A DNA stretch of 64,000 bases, taken from contig NC_081138.1 in NCBI RefSeq assembly GCF_958295425.1, forward strand, positions 25,875,733 through 25,939,732, read 5' to 3'. Numbering within the stretch: position 1 is the first letter of the stretch; each line of letters opens with the position of its first letter. Positions 45,845 to 61,992 of this stretch are shown here, piece after piece. Below the pieces are notes generated by a model. The model did not search any database. It was not told where the DNA came from and saw only the letters and a program-made list of their open reading frames with translations. This DNA is from Solea solea (taxonomy: Eukaryota; Chordata; Actinopteri; Pleuronectiformes; Soleidae). Position numbers and translations under genes: made by a program.

Positions 45845-46001
45845 TTGTGTATGAGAGGCGGAAGCCTTGATTCGTTCCAGAGGCGTTGCTGTTGAACTCC
45901 AGCCACAAGTGATTGGACGTACTGTTGATGACATGACCCAGCATGCCGTCGCGTGTGAAGTTGCCAAGGAGACGGGATGAAGTGTTCTCTCCATCATATA
46001 C
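45845..46001 (-). CDS. csmd1: csmd1 exon, CUB7 C-terminal part
   Basis: 157 nt, phase 0 in, phase 1 out. It encodes VYDGENTSSRLLGNFTRDG, then VINSTSNHLWLEFNSNASG and GFRLSYT. This is close to CSMD1 CUB7, including NSTSNHLWLEFN. Four N-glycosylation sequons (NTS, NFT, NST, NAS) make it the most glycan-rich CUB here. The usual calcium-site Asp in the SD position is Asn (FNSN). Acceptor GATTGATAG, donor GTGAGT. Confidence 0.96.
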
Positions 46002-46852
46002 CTATCAATCAACACAAAGGAACAAGGACCCGAAAGAACATGAATAAAAACATGAGCAGCAGGGATTTGTGTGGTTTTGTCGAGGTGGTTTTGTCGAGTC
46101 TACCTGACACACACCATGCTCTGCTAACCAGGCCTGCAAACACTCTGCAGTGCAGTGAGTTATAGTATTACCAAACAAAGAACGTAAGACACTTCTCAGG
46201 AGTCTCAGGAATACGGCACTTTGCTTTGTATTACCATGGATCTTGTGAAACCACTGAAAGACAAAGCCATAAATATGGAAGTTGCTGATGAAAGTCCCAC
46301 AGTGCTAAGAATCAAACCGTTGATGGTGGGTAAACAAAATGGGTTGATTTTCTTTGAAATGTTGTATTAAATGTGGTGGAATGAATTTTTGCAGTTTTAA
46401 TTTCTGTCTAGCTCCTGAGGGAAGCACCGAATGTGAGTATCCCTTTAATTTCAAGCATTGACAGAGGGCATATTGCAGAGGGCATATTAAAAAAAAAAGA
46501 CTCCTTCATGGTTGAGGAGTCCTCGGTTGTGAAGTTTAAGTAAAGTTTAAAATGTAAAACTGATGCGTTTCCTGGAAAACATTCCCCAACATTTCTTCCC
46601 TTGCAGTCAAAATGAAATGATTGATCATATTACAGAAGTACACAAATGTTTTCAGACAGCTTTATTTATTGGCCCTAACAAAGGTCTTAGTGACATTTAG
46701 TTTTGACTCTTGATATATTCAATAGCTATGAAATATCAAAGAATCTTTAACTTATCACCCTCTTGAGTGCTTCAGATTTATTAATGATAATCAGGATTTC
46801 AACAAATCAGTGAAAAAGTGCATCATAAAGCTTAAAATCTAAAAGCTTCAGC

Positions 46853-46960
46853 ATTAAAGGAATAATTCACAGATTTGCATTAAGCTTTGTATTACCCCAG
46901 TTTCCCCTGAGTTGAGAAATATCTTCATTCTTTTCTTTATTACATGCCACGGGTCTTTCA
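46853..46960. mobile_element. Single-arm partial copy of the 56220-56631 MITE
   Basis: Shares TAAAGGAAT, TTTGCATTAAGCTTTGTATTA, CAGTTTCCCCTGAGTTGAG and ATATCTTCATTCTTTTCTTT in the same order as one arm of the element at 56220-56631, but lacks about 45 bp in the middle and the second arm. Confidence 0.8.
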
Positions 46961-47535
46961 GGACATAGATTGCCTTTTGTTTAGTGATCCGTTTTCTGTT
47001 TTTTTTTCTCTCTTATTAATTAATTAAGAAATATGAAAGTGATGAATATGTTGTTACTTAGGCTCTCCTAATTCAGTCCTATCATCAGTCTCCTGTGGAT
47101 TTTGATTCTCATTTGCATCATAACCATCAACCTGTTCATGGCGGCACGATCAGGAGACAAAACAGGTGGTAGTAATTCATCTGAAATGTGTGTTGTGAGA
47201 CACTGGGTAGAGTAATGACTGCCATGGAGATGCGTGCAACTTGGCAAAACAAACCCAAGTTGAGATTATCATATGATGAACTTGTGTTACAGATTAAATG
47301 CACAGATTGTTCTTTAGAGCCAAAGCAGATCATTGATGTCTGAACCTGAGCCTGTCAGACAAATATTTTGAAAGATATTCAGGTTCAAAGTTTGGTCCAG
47401 TGATGGAGTAAGTGCAGCATTAAGTTTTGGTTCAGGGTTGTTTAGTATTCTCTCGAGCTTGGGTTTGTTCCAGACAGAGCTGCAGTCTGGGATGTGTTCT
47501 ACTCTAACTCATGCAGCAGGTGGAACTAAACACTG

Positions 47536-47815
47536 TCGGGCCAAAAAACCCCAAAAACAAGTCACATCCTCGAAAATTTTGTTGGACCTTCTTTAGCTTG
47601 ATTATGGCACACATTTGTTTTGGCACTGATTCAACAAGTTTATCCAATGACACAACATTTATTTCAACATTGATTTTTTGTATTTTTGAAAGGACAGCTG
47701 GACTGCTGTGTGAAGTCTCACTCTTTCACAAAATGAGCCTAGTGCATCCTGGCATTGTCATCTATCTTAGAATATGCTTGAAAAAGTTTATGCCTGGTCA
47801 TTCAGCGACAGTTTC
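47536..47815. mobile_element. Tc1/mariner-like transposon relic
   Basis: The sequence around GTTGGACCTTCTTTAGCTTG, GATTATGGCACACATTTG and GGCATTGTCATCTATCTTAG follows a DNA transposon common in fish genomes, in the antisense orientation. It is internally deleted and has no open transposase frame. Assignment is from recollection of that family only. Confidence 0.55.
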
Positions 47816-48423
47816 AACCAAAACAACTGTGCCTGCAAAGGCTATGTAGGTAACTTGTTTTTTCTTCGCCAGGAAGTGCATTTATATTTGACATATTTAC
47901 CCAGATTTTGTGTAGATTTTATTGAGAATACTGTACTGTGAGGATCCTGGTAGAAGGAATTCAGAGTTGGGGATTGTTGTTTTTTTCAAAGGCACAGGTG
48001 CTTAGTATTTGATAGTAAAAAAAAAAAAAAATGCAGATTGCTGTGAGCAAACTTTTTTCTCCTAGTGATGTGTGTATCTTTAATGTGATCACAGTGAAGT
48101 AGTAGTTAGGGAAGTGCAGTATACTTTTGACTGCAGTTTGGAGGAGACGAGCAGGACTCTGAAGTACCTCGTAATACTATCGCTCACAGCTGGAATATAA
48201 ATGTGAACTGCTCATGCTTATATTATTTCACATGCGGGGACATTCCTACAGATTGGTAGTGACAGTTCTGCAGGTGGCAAGAGCACCGAAAAGATAAAGG
48301 GCCAAGGTGAAGGAGGAGACACTTCTATGTGGTGAAAGAAGCGCTCCAATGTGGGGAGTGTGGGGATTTGACGGAAAGCCCAGAATAAAGACGATAGCGA
48401 GACGGTATAGGACTGATATAGAA

Positions 48424-48467
48424 CATATATATACATACAGTATATATACATATATATATATATATTT
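48424..48467. repeat. TA-rich microsatellite
   Basis: Imperfect (TA)n with CATACAGTATATATACATA interruptions. Confidence 0.9.
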
Positions 48468-49498
48468 AACATTACTCCGCTAAACTTTATTTTCCTTTTT
48501 TTCCCTTCATCCCTTCTGCTCCGCAAGCATCTCTCTTGTTTCTTCTCCTCCTCACCCAGTTTTAGTAAAAACTCAGTATGGTTAATGAAAAAGCCCCGCA
48601 GCTCATAAATCACCATGTCACCATCTGCCACCCCTCCTCGCTCCGTCTGACTCCCTCTCACTCGCTTGCTCTCTCCACCACCTCTATTTTCATAACATTT
48701 CCCGCACAACTCTTACTTTGTTTCCTTTCCACCCTCTGTTTACTTCTCGAGGGCCTGGTGTAAAAATTAACTTTTGTATTAGGAGACATTTATAGGTGGA
48801 TTAAGCTTGGATACTCCAGCAAAGTCGCCTAAAGCAACAGCACTTGATATTGTATGTTGCAGGGAGATTTCGTGGCAAATCTGCTGTTACTGTCAAACAA
48901 ATGGTTCCCGGCATTGTTTCTGTTACTCGTAGCCTGGGGAATGTGCACGCTAATTGGTCGCCCATGTGGCACGGTGCTTTCTGCCAGTTCTTTCAGAAAG
49001 TTAAAATGAAAATATATGTTGTGCATTAACTAAACACTGCCTTCTCAACACTTAAAGCTACCTAATGGTTTGTTCACAGTGCAAAGCAAATGTATTATGC
49101 CCTTGAGATTACGTACCTAGTGAATGCATGGATGTGAACAGACACAGATTTGCCATCACTCTTGCGGAGTCACGTTAATAATGCAGAAGAAACAAAATGT
49201 GTTTGTTCAAATATAGAATGTGCATGTGGTGCAGTGTCATTAGTGTCAATCAGTGCTGAGATTGTGATAAAAAATTGTGTCAAGAATGTGATTATTTATG
49301 AGTTATGTGCACCTACTTTTACTCACAAACAAAAACAATAATAAAACATGTGAGTATTGCAGTGTCAAAGGTCACTTTGCATTTGGTATGAACGCACCAG
49401 AAGAATCCTTATACAGGAAATAATCTAACCTGCATTTGTCACATTAAAATGATTTGAACCATATAGTGTTATTACAAAATCTCAGAGCCTGTCCTTAA

Positions 49499-49801
49499 AT
49501 AACCCTATTGGTCATTTGCAGCAAATTACGATCCATTTTTAAAATAGGCGCTCCCTAGTGGTTGCATAAATAACAGCAACCTGGCGTCGATAACACACGA
49601 CACGCTCATTTGATCGAACGTCATAGCCAAGGTAAGTCTGAGAGTAACTGTAACTGTACTAGCCAAGTGTTTTTTTAACCCTAACCATGACCTCACAACT
49701 AATTGAGTTGAAAAATACCAGTGTCGTATCTCTCCTAGCGCTGGAGTCACTCCTATGGGTCATATTTTAAGGGTTAACTCAAACGACCAATGGGGTCGTT
49801 T
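49499..49801. mobile_element. Putative MITE with ~20-bp inverted termini
   Basis: The left end reads AACCCTATTGGTCATTTG and the reverse complement of the right end reads AACGACCCCATTGGTCGTTTG, giving imperfect inverted termini about 300 bp apart. No coding capacity; target duplication unclear. Confidence 0.5.
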
Positions 49802-50859
49802 CTGTTGGAGGACAGGTTGAAATCCCCCATTAACAATAAAGAACAATGCATCCCATGTAGAGTACACTGTAAACATAGAACAAGTATCCAGTAGTTAAAT
49901 AATAACACTAAGCAAGTCTGGGTACATATTGTGCTGGTGCAGCATTATATAATATTACATGTTTTTTACCTTGTCTCTAAAATAATTATGTCGTACTGTA
50001 TGTTGTATGCTCTAATCTAATGTATTCTACAAAAATCGGCATCAAATGTTTTGAAACACAAAGTCTCGGTTTTGTGTGAATTTCCTTTTCTCAGGGAGGG
50101 GGGCTTCATTATCTGATACCTGTTCTTTTTTTTAAAAAAAAGTCAGGGAGAAACCTGCTAACACAACACAACCAGAGGAAAGCTCAGCCAATACTCTCGA
50201 CCTAATACTGATAATACACTCAAACCACTTACTGGCTTAACCATGCCCTCAGGCTTAATACCACTAAAAGACATTGTGAATAAAAACAGTTTCAGAGGAT
50301 GTCAGTACGACGGCATCGTGATTGTAAAACAGGTCACACAGCTGCTCCTAACTGACACTGAAGCGGCATGTAGCAAAGGCAGCGCCTGTGAGGAATAATT
50401 CGCCAGGGAAACAACTTTGTAGTCCAGACATAAATACTGTACAACCATCCAAGTTCACTCTGTGTAAATGCTTCCACTTTTTCATTACATAGACAATCAG
50501 TTAAATCCACGAGGGCGCCGGCAGACTGAAACTAAGCACGGACTGCAGATCGAATTTGTAATTATGTCTTAAATTAGGGTCAGGAAGTTTTTGTACGTTG
50601 ATGTTCAAACATTTCCAAAGGTTGAAGTCGTAAAAAAAAACATATCAGCAATGTGTTCATGTGTAGAGAAGATTTGTAATTAAAAGAATAACATCTGTTC
50701 ACCAATTATACGTGAGTGATGAGGTTACATAAAGACACGGGGATATAAAAATAAAATGCGTGTGTGTGAAGGTGTGAACACGAGGTCAAAAATACAGACA
50801 GTGGCACTGAACTACTGAGATTTCAAGCGGCGAGCAATGACGATGTGAACTGGTAGATC

Positions 50860-50928
50860 TCGATAGACTAGAGACCTTTAAAGTAGATCTTGATTTAAAA
50901 CAGGTTGGGCACCCCTGTTCTAGAATCT
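50860..50928. mobile_element. End fragment of a hAT-like MITE
   Basis: Ends in CAGGTTGGGCACCCCTG, which resembles the terminal inverted repeat of the intact element at 21844-22146 and its relatives. No matching left end was located. Confidence 0.45.
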
Positions 50929-52409
50929 ACTCTACCTTTCCAATTATGCACAATCTTCATGTTCACATAGGTTGATTTAAAATGACACAATGTCAAATTA
51001 TTCAAGAATATCAATTTACGAGATCAAAATCTTTTTTTTACCCTGATTCGACCTCATAATATGACTCCTCTCGTCTTGCCTGTGATTGGATAAGAATCAA
51101 GAGTTAACCCTCAAGTGAAAGAAATGCACTGTCGAGTCCTTAAAAGAATTAGAAGAGGCCTTGATCCTTTGTGCTGCTGTTTCTCATGTATTCATTCAGC
51201 CATAGATGGCCACTGCAGCAGGAGCACTAATAGAGAACATGGGTAATAAAACCCTTGCAGGAATGTTATTGCTTCTTACAGCAATGTTAAACACATTTAC
51301 CATTTAGGTACCAAACCTTGGTAAAACAATTTAACTAAACGGTAAAACAAGAATTGTACTCGAGTCTTGTTCTGGAAAACCTCATATGGACGGCACACTC
51401 CACTGAAAAATGGCTCCATTGCAGAATGGGCTTGTGTTAAGAAAAGGTGGAGAAATATAGAGAGGGATAATTCAGATTTAAGGCAGTTATTTGGTTTTGT
51501 GTTAAAGTGTGCTATATGTTTTCTTTGGCACAGGCTCTTGCTGAGGGCTGATGGTTGGTAATTGTCATTTGCCAAGTGACCTGGTGAGGCAGCTGCATTT
51601 ATTGCCAGATAAATCTTGCCAGGCTATAAAGTATTTTCTTGTGGTTGAATCACAGCATTTCAGCAAAAGCATTTTACAACTACCAGCATCCATTGGTGTG
51701 GTGCAGGTGTGACAGGTGTACTGGGGGGAAAAAGAAAAGTCTTCGTCAGTTGTTCCGGAAAGTGAAGTTAACTCAGGAGTGCCTCAAAACTGGACTCTCT
51801 TAAATGTGCTCTTCTGTCTCAACCAACACCTGGGATGCTGCTGAAATGACTGAAGTTGCTGCAGCTTCACTGAATTAACTAATTTAACTCAGAATTAAGT
51901 AAAAAACAAAGCACAGCAAATTCCGTCACACTCCCTTTACTTCTTTAAGTGTGTATGAACATCCTATTCACCCATCCTTGTATCCTGTCCTTCCACAAAC
52001 TGATTCAGGAGGGTGAAAACTCATTTTACAGTGGACAAAGACTTGGCTTCCTTGGCCTGGATATGAAGAGACATGCTAAAAGTTGCCATTGTATTCCAAA
52101 AAGTAGATTTTTTTCACATATGCGTGACACTGGCTCACCCAGAAATAATGGCACGTCACAGCGGTTGTGCGTCACAACGACATCACTCTCTTTGGTGCAT
52201 GGGTCTCCAATGAAAGTAGTACATTTGTGAATGACCCATACTTCACATTTCATTTAATATCAATGATAATAATAATAATAATAATACCTGCTAATAGCTC
52301 CTGCACATGATTTAGACAGGCTTTAACTATGATTAGCCACAGTTGAAAAAAACATGATTGAAAAAATTGAAAGGGATATAATGATTATATTATGTCTTCT
52401 TTGCTTTTA

Positions 52410-54694
<2,285 letters not shown>

Positions 54695-54883
54695 CTATAC
54701 ATCGAGGTAGTGTGTTACTCCAGACTCGTCTGCCTCCTCCCAGACACGTGATCTTGGTGTCTCCCTCGAGTCGGTAGCCATGGAAACAAGAGAATGCCAG
54801 CGAGTCACCGACTCGAAATCTGAATCCCATCCTCCTGCTGAATGCCGGTACACCTGGATCCTCACATGGCTCCAAGTCGTACT
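54695..54883 (-). CDS. csmd1: csmd1 exon, sushi domain 6
   Basis: 189 nt, phase 1 to 1. The exon completes SEYDLEPCEDPGVPAFSRR across the junction and ends TLPRCI. The four cysteines are in EPCED, FSCFH, TCLGG and PRCI; the conserved Trp is in GRRVWSNTLP. The acceptor CATGAAG has a weak pyrimidine tract but is the only one keeping the frame and the conserved EYDLEPC. The donor is GTAAGA. Confidence 0.96.
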   Translation of the reverse strand, partial: STTWSHVRIQVYRHSAGGWDSDFESVTRWHSLVSMATDSRETPRSRVWEEADESGVTHYLDV

Positions 54884-55089
54884 CTTCATGTTGAAGAGAG
54901 TTAAATAAACATTGTTGAGGACTCGAGGGGAAAAAAACTGAATTGGTGCAAATTGTAAAAGGAATGTGTGAATATAGCGGGATATGCTATTAATAATACT
55001 GTATATAATGCCAATGACATGTATTATTAAAATAAAACCATCCTCTGCATGTGAGGAAATCAGCTCAACTTCGCTCGTCTTACCTTGTT

Positions 55090-56075
55090 TCCAACCAGAA
55101 CTGTCACCAAATATGCATATTTCTAATCCTGTCCATTCTGGTCACTCCCATCAAAACTTCTCAGCCTCTCCAGCTCTGCCACGTCCAGCTCAACCTCCTG
55201 TCTTATAGACAGTGCCACTGTCTCCAGGCCACACATCATAGCAGGTCTCATTACCATCTTGTAGACATTCCCCTTCACTTTTACTGCTATGCTTGTGTCA
55301 CACGTCAACCCTGGCACTCTTCTCCACCCACTCCACCCAGTGTGCACTGTCCATTGTTTTGGATGGTTGACCCCAGGTATTTAAACTCGTCCACTTTTGC
55401 AACCTCTACTCCTTGCCACCTGTCTCGCTGCCATTCACACAAATATCCTGTCTTGCTCCTACAAACCTTCATTCCTCTTCTCTCCCGTGCAGACCTCCAC
55501 CTCTCCAAGCTCTCTTCCACCTGTCCCCTACTCTAACTACAGATTACAATATCATCTGCAAACAACATAGTCCAGGGCGACTCGTGCCTGAGCTCGTCTG
55601 TCAACCTGTCCATCACTATTGCAAACAAGAGGGAGCTCAGAGCTGATCCCTGATGCAATCCCACCCCCACTGTGAACCCATCAATCACTCCAGCCGCACA
55701 ACCTCACCACTGTCCTCATACATGTTCTGCACCACCCTCACATATTTCTCTGCCACTCCTGAATGTATCATACCACAGTTCCTCTCTTGATCATCTGGAC
55801 TCACGTCCTCCTTACGGATCCTCTGCACCTCCATCTGTCCTCTATTCTCTCTCATTTTGCTCATTCATCAGCTCCACAAAATATTCCTGCCATCATCTCA
55901 ACACGCGCTGTTCACTTGATAGGACATTTCTGTCCTTAATCACTCTAACCTGCCGCACATCAATTCCAGCTCTGTCTCTTTGTCTAGCCAATACAAGATA
56001 CAAGTCCTTTTGTCCTTCCTCAGTGTCCAGACTGTCATACAATTCATTATAAGCCTTTTCTTACCACCTCACTCT
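55090..56075 (-). mobile_element. LINE reverse-transcriptase fragment (RTE-like), degenerate
   Basis: On the minus strand, frame-shifting segments encode recognisable LINE RT pieces in order: SGVAEKYVRVVQNMYEDSG (about 55770-55700), VGLHQGSALSSLLFA, the catalytic FADD (55551-55562), then FKYLGSTIQNNGQC and GWSGWRR. A TAG stop lies in frame just after FADD at 55533-55535 and the upstream part is shifted, so it is a dead copy. The wording resembles RTE/BovB-type fish LINEs, but the clade is tentative. Confidence 0.85.
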
Positions 56076-56219
56076 TTGCAGCACACATAGACACCCAGTA
56101 TTTGCCGTACACTTCTTTGGGATACTTCCTTGTTCCCTCACCAAGTTATCTTATCCTCTTTCATCTGTCCAGAGGATACAACACTTTGTAATGTACCATG
56201 TTAGCTTTTTTGTCTGCTA

Positions 56220-56896
<677 letters not shown>

Positions 56897-56908
56897 TTAG
56901 AACACTTA

Positions 56909-57163
<255 letters not shown>

Positions 57164-58079
57164 TCACAGCAGACACTTTGACTTGCCACAGAAGAAAAGG
57201 CACAGGTGTTCCTCATAACGTTAACGACGGCTCTGTTCTATGGGGGAGTCCCACTAATTTAATTGTTTACACCTGTGCGTCTCCTTTTGTGACATGACAA
57301 AGTGTCTTTGGGGAAAAAGACAAGAGTCTTCATGAGCATATGCATCCCACATACACTGTAATCACATCACTTTCCTGCGATTCATTGACACAATTTTAGA
57401 TTTAAAATTTAAATATTAAAGTGGCACCACATATACAACATATACACTCATTAGTATGCAGCATATGTAATCAGTTGTTGTACATTACTATAAGTATATA
57501 TACATTTTATATCTGGTATAAAATTACATACAGACATCTTCTAATGCTTGTCCTGATGTCAGAAAAAAAACAATCCTACCCTAATTCAACACCTACAACA
57601 TAAGCACATCTTCAATCACGTCAGATTATAATTTTATTACCGATTTCTTTGTTCTACATTCGTAAATACTGAGCTAAAAACCACACACCAATTTGTCTGA
57701 ACTTAATGAACAGGATGTTCGTGTGATAATACAATTTGAAGCCTCGTGGCATCCCCTTAGGTGTTTTTATTTGCCCTGGCTGATTGTTGGAAATGGATGA
57801 GCGTTTAAAATAGGATTCCTAAAAATAGAGTGGAAACATAAGAAGCCACAGTGGGTAGCGCTGGTTTCATTCTACACTGATTTTCATGTTTTTTAGAAGT
57901 TTAAAACCTAGTCTAATTTTTTCTTAAATGAACACAATGGCAACACATTTTTGTCGTATATCAGTGTGAGAAAGAAAAGGTGAAGGCCAAAGATACACGT
58001 CGGTGCGGAAACACTGTAGAGAAAAACAGAAAGAGGTAGTTTTCTATTTTCCCGAAAGCTATAACACTTATTTTTCTGC

Positions 58080-58265
58080 GGGTCACCTGGCGCCTATCAC
58101 AGCTTATAGTGAGTGAGATGCAGGCCACTGTGGACAGGTCACCAGGCTATCACCACAGCTGAACTGTAAAGCCAAACAACCTCACATCCACACAATACAG
58201 ACAATTCCTTCATGTCTCCCGACTGTGGGAGAAAACACCTAAAAATAAGAAACCCATACAGACCA
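58080..58265. repeat. Diverged copy of the tRNA-headed teleost repeat
   Basis: Contains CGGGTCACCTGGCGCC, CAGGTCACCAGGCTATCACC and CGACTGTGGGAGAAAACACC, in the same order as the copy at 16015-16265. Confidence 0.5.
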
Positions 58266-60174
58266 TGGAAAGATGTGCAAACCTGGCTGACAAGCCATAC
58301 ACCAAGGTTTAAGGTGATCCAATTAAGAGTGGTGTGTTGAAAAAGAGGATTTCAGGAAACGACCCAAGAGAGAATTTGGTGTTCACTACACAGGATATAA
58401 ATAGATGAATTCAAATGTGCTTGAATGTCATTTAAAAAACTCTTAACATTCTTCATACCACAACTCTGCATTACCGTAATTACACAATGGTTTGTGCTAT
58501 CGGAGGAATTGATACATGTGGTTATTACGGTTAATAACCAAGTGTATGTATTTCATATGCTGCAGTGTTTTTTCTAAATAACATTTTAATTTGTTAAAAC
58601 ACTATTTTAACACGCAGTAAATTGGAAATAACTGCCAGATATTGGACGTTATTCTGGAAATATGGACAACAGCATTTAGTTACAGGACATTCTCTGGTGC
58701 CTTTACGGTTAAAATAAGCAAGGCGGACATTTTGAGGATTAGGTGTTAAAGGGTTAAGTTAAAACGTTAAAAAAAAAAGCAGTGGTCTCTGTAGCCTTTA
58801 CAATACTGTAATAAACACAATCAGTATTTTTAATTTTGATGGCATGGGATGATCGCCTGGCAGACCTGTCTGCTCACATCTGCCCATGCTCTCGCGGCAC
58901 ATGACCAAATCTTCCTGCGAGCTGTGCTGCATTGATATAAGAGAGTTTGGTTGCTCTGCGATCCTACTTACAAACCCTACCTTTATTATGAATCCTCTCT
59001 GACTGCTGAGGAGGTTAAACTTACTACATATCAGTGCATTTAAATCCCTTTAAGATCCTTAACCAACCCTGTTGTGATTCATTAGGTGAAACATAATATG
59101 TTAAATTACGACTTGTTTTTATTTTACTTCGTGGAGACAGATGCTGAAGCTGTGAGAAAAGCTGTCATGCCAAACTCCTCACTCTCTCCGAGCATATCTT
59201 GCTGCCTCTCACTGCAGAACACAAGAGACATATTTCAACAGAGTTTGAGGTGAGTTAAATCGCTGTTAAGAGAGTCACAATCTTCCCGTCTCCCTCTTTG
59301 TGGTGACGTGTGCCAATTCATCACACTCTCATCAAGTAAAAACTGTCAGAATGAGTGGCCCTAGTTAAAGGGAGGCACATGCTGACATCTGTGGGAGAAC
59401 GAGACTCTCACTGTTGTTAGTAAAAGTTGATTTATTTTTTTAACATATATATGTCTGCGGAGGAAGAAACAGACTGGTTAAGTCTGTGCGAAAGTGAGAG
59501 CTTTGTTGAAACTTGAGAAAAATACAGAAATAGAGACTATTGATGACAACAAAAAAAACAGTGAGGCTGCGTTCCTTGTTGAGAGCAGGAGTATTGAGCC
59601 TGTGAGCTGAAAGCAAAAACAGATAAAGAAATGTTTTTCAGGGAGTGAGAAGGTAAATTCAATTCTTCTACTTCATGTTTTGATCTTTAATTATCTCACT
59701 CTTGAATATGTCTGTGGGATTTTTTTTTTCTAACAAGTTGTTGTCCAGGCTGCCACAGCAAGTTTTAAAATGTCACGGCGCCCCTTCAGTATTCTCCCTG
59801 ATACACAAAAGAGTAGCCAGAGTTGTGTTACTGTATTTCTTTAGAAACTCAGCTTCAAGAACCTGCAGGAACAGGTCAGCTGGGGTTTTTTATTTCTTTC
59901 TGTAAGGTGCAGCATTGTTGAAATAATGCATTTTGAAGGAAGTGTAGTGCCTAACTTTTAAATATGAACTGTTCATTACATTGAAAACATTGTCAAATAA
60001 GTTCACACATTGATGATTAACCCTTTCAGGTCCACACACCTCTGTATAGAGCTGTGTTTATATCTCCTGCTGCCCAGTGATATGAAGTGGTTCGTTTAAC
60101 CCTCTTCTGACCATCATGATAATCAGGCTGTCTGAATTTATTCTGATTTTATAGTTCAAGTGATGAGTGTTTCT

Positions 60175-60310
60175 GAAGCTGAAAAATCACAGACATTGGT
60201 TTTAATTCTTTAGAAAACACTCAAACTGATTAATCAATTATCAAAATAGTTGACAAATAATTTAGTAATCGATTCATAATTGATCAATCGAGTAATCTTT
60301 CCGCCCTAGT
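60175..60310. repeat. Fragment of the ATCGATTA-rich 'gggctgcaact' MITE family
   Basis: Contains CTGATTAATCAATTATCAAAATAGTTGAC, split by divergent bases, and ends near CCGCCCTAGTG. It matches the terminal part of the larger copy at 27133-27725. Confidence 0.55.
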
Positions 60311-60440
60311 GTCCGGTATCCATCCATCCATCTTCTGCCGCTTTATCCTCCACATGAGGGTCAGGCGGGGGTGCTCTGCCAATCTCAGCTGACATCAAGC
60401 GAAAGGCGGGGTCACACCCTGGACAACAGGTCGCCGGTCT
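60308..60440. repeat. Fragment of the tRNA-headed teleost repeat (tail part)
   Basis: Starts with (ATCC)n followed by TTCTGCCGCTTTATCCTCC, CATGAGGGTC, CAGCTGACAT and GGACAACAGGTCGCCGGTC, the conserved tail of the family also seen at 16015-16265. Confidence 0.65.
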
Positions 60441-61489
60441 ATAATTTAGAATTTTCAAGATATCACACGGTCTAGGACTTACGGTAATGAGAAGTACGCG
60501 TGTCATATTGGTAACAGAAGGGTTAAAGGTTAATAATAACAGAAGGGTTAATGTCCAGACAGACAGAGACAATAGTAACATTACACTATAAAGCACGATG
60601 ACTGCAAACACAAAGAAATGTCCACAAAGCTTCACAAGTAAATTCTACTGCTACAGGTTCAGGAATGTCTCTGCAAGTTTTGAAACATTCTCACAAAAAA
60701 TGAGAAAATTTTAAATCGATGATGTGCCTTTATCGGGCGGCGGCACAGAATGGTCAGAAAAACTGCCAAGTAACAAGTGATAAATAACCTTAGTCAAGAC
60801 GTACAAATCAGTTGAAGTGTGTTGAGCTGTGACAGCTGTCTGGTGAGATGGCATGCGTAGCTAGAAAACTGAAAATGTCACAGTGGCCATTTTAAAAGTG
60901 CTAATGTTTTATGGCGGGCACTGTGAGACAGATCGCCTCAGTATGAGCTCCCTCTTGAAACTTGAGGCGTTCTGTCTTCAAAATTGGATTCTTTTCAATC
61001 TGCCGGTCAAATAAGGTGTTTTGTATTCATCTACCACGACAGCATGAACGTCGAATGAGAGGTCCTGAGAGTTGCTAGTGAGCATCTGTTTCTATAGAAC
61101 CTGTTGACCTGCATAATTTCACTCAGCGTGAGAGTCCAATTTTGTCCATTGTAGTCCGTGCATAGTCTGGAGTGGGAATTGATTGTGCAATTAACACTAT
61201 GGCTGCCAGTTACACCGACTGAAACGGGAAAAAAAAGAGGAAAAAAGTCGTTCTCTAATTAGTCTCCTAATAGATAAAAGAAGTCACTAATGTTATAGTA
61301 ACAGCTGCACAAATGCCCATCGTCACCTTACCTGACGCTGAATATCTGGGCCAATGAGACTATTGTTGTTCAGCACTATTCCAATACAGGTTCTTCGGTT
61401 TTCACAATGAATTAAGCTTACAAGTCTAAAATCTGATGGGAATTCATCTGATAAAGGGATCATGGAAGTTTTTGACAGACACATACATA

Positions 61490-61562
61490 TACAGTATATA
61501 TATATATATATGTATATATATATACATATATATATATATACATACTGTATATGTATACATAT
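61490..61562. repeat. Imperfect (TA)n with ACAGTATAT-type palindromes
   Basis: TA-rich tract interrupted by GTA and CATAC, bounded by ATACAGTATATA and TATACATACTGTATATG, which are inverted copies of each other. Similar motifs occur at 44194-44217 and 48424-48467. Confidence 0.85.
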
Positions 61563-61574
61563 GTTAATAAAGGG

Positions 61575-61680
61575 TGGCATTGCAGTACGGGGGTTAGCAC
61601 TGTTGCCTCGCAGTGAGAAGGTTTGAATTTACTCTCTTGCCTGCTTGGTTTTCTCCCACAATCAGATTAAAAATGCAGAT
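61575..61680. repeat. Truncated copy of the tRNA-headed teleost repeat
   Basis: Contains GGGGTTAGCACTGTTGCCTCGCAGTGAGAAGG-like sequence, matching the head of the repeat at 61850-62170 in the same orientation, then breaks off. Confidence 0.6.
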
Positions 61681-61849
61681 TGGAGTTAGGTTAACGGAAG
61701 AGTGGAATTATTTAATGGTTTTCAAGAACTTGGTTGTATAAATGTTCCATTTTCTGGGATGGAACAGTTGTTATGAAGGACTATTCCCTCATAACAATAG
61801 GGCGCAGTGTTTGCACATGACTGGAGCTTGGGGTAAAACATTTTATTCA

Positions 61850-61952
61850 AACCACGGTGGCGTGTTGATGTGGTGGTTCAGAATCGTGCCTCACAGCAGG
61901 GAGGTTTGAAACACAGTTTGACCAGGGTCTTTCTTCTTGTAGTTTGCATGTT

Positions 61953-61992
<40 letters not shown>

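Noticed and set aside
48218..48709. A 163-codon minus-strand open frame
   Set aside because: It runs through a TA microsatellite and low-complexity sequence; no protein family visible.
55051..55536. A 161-codon plus-strand open frame
   Set aside because: It is the antisense shadow of the minus-strand LINE reverse-transcriptase fragment.
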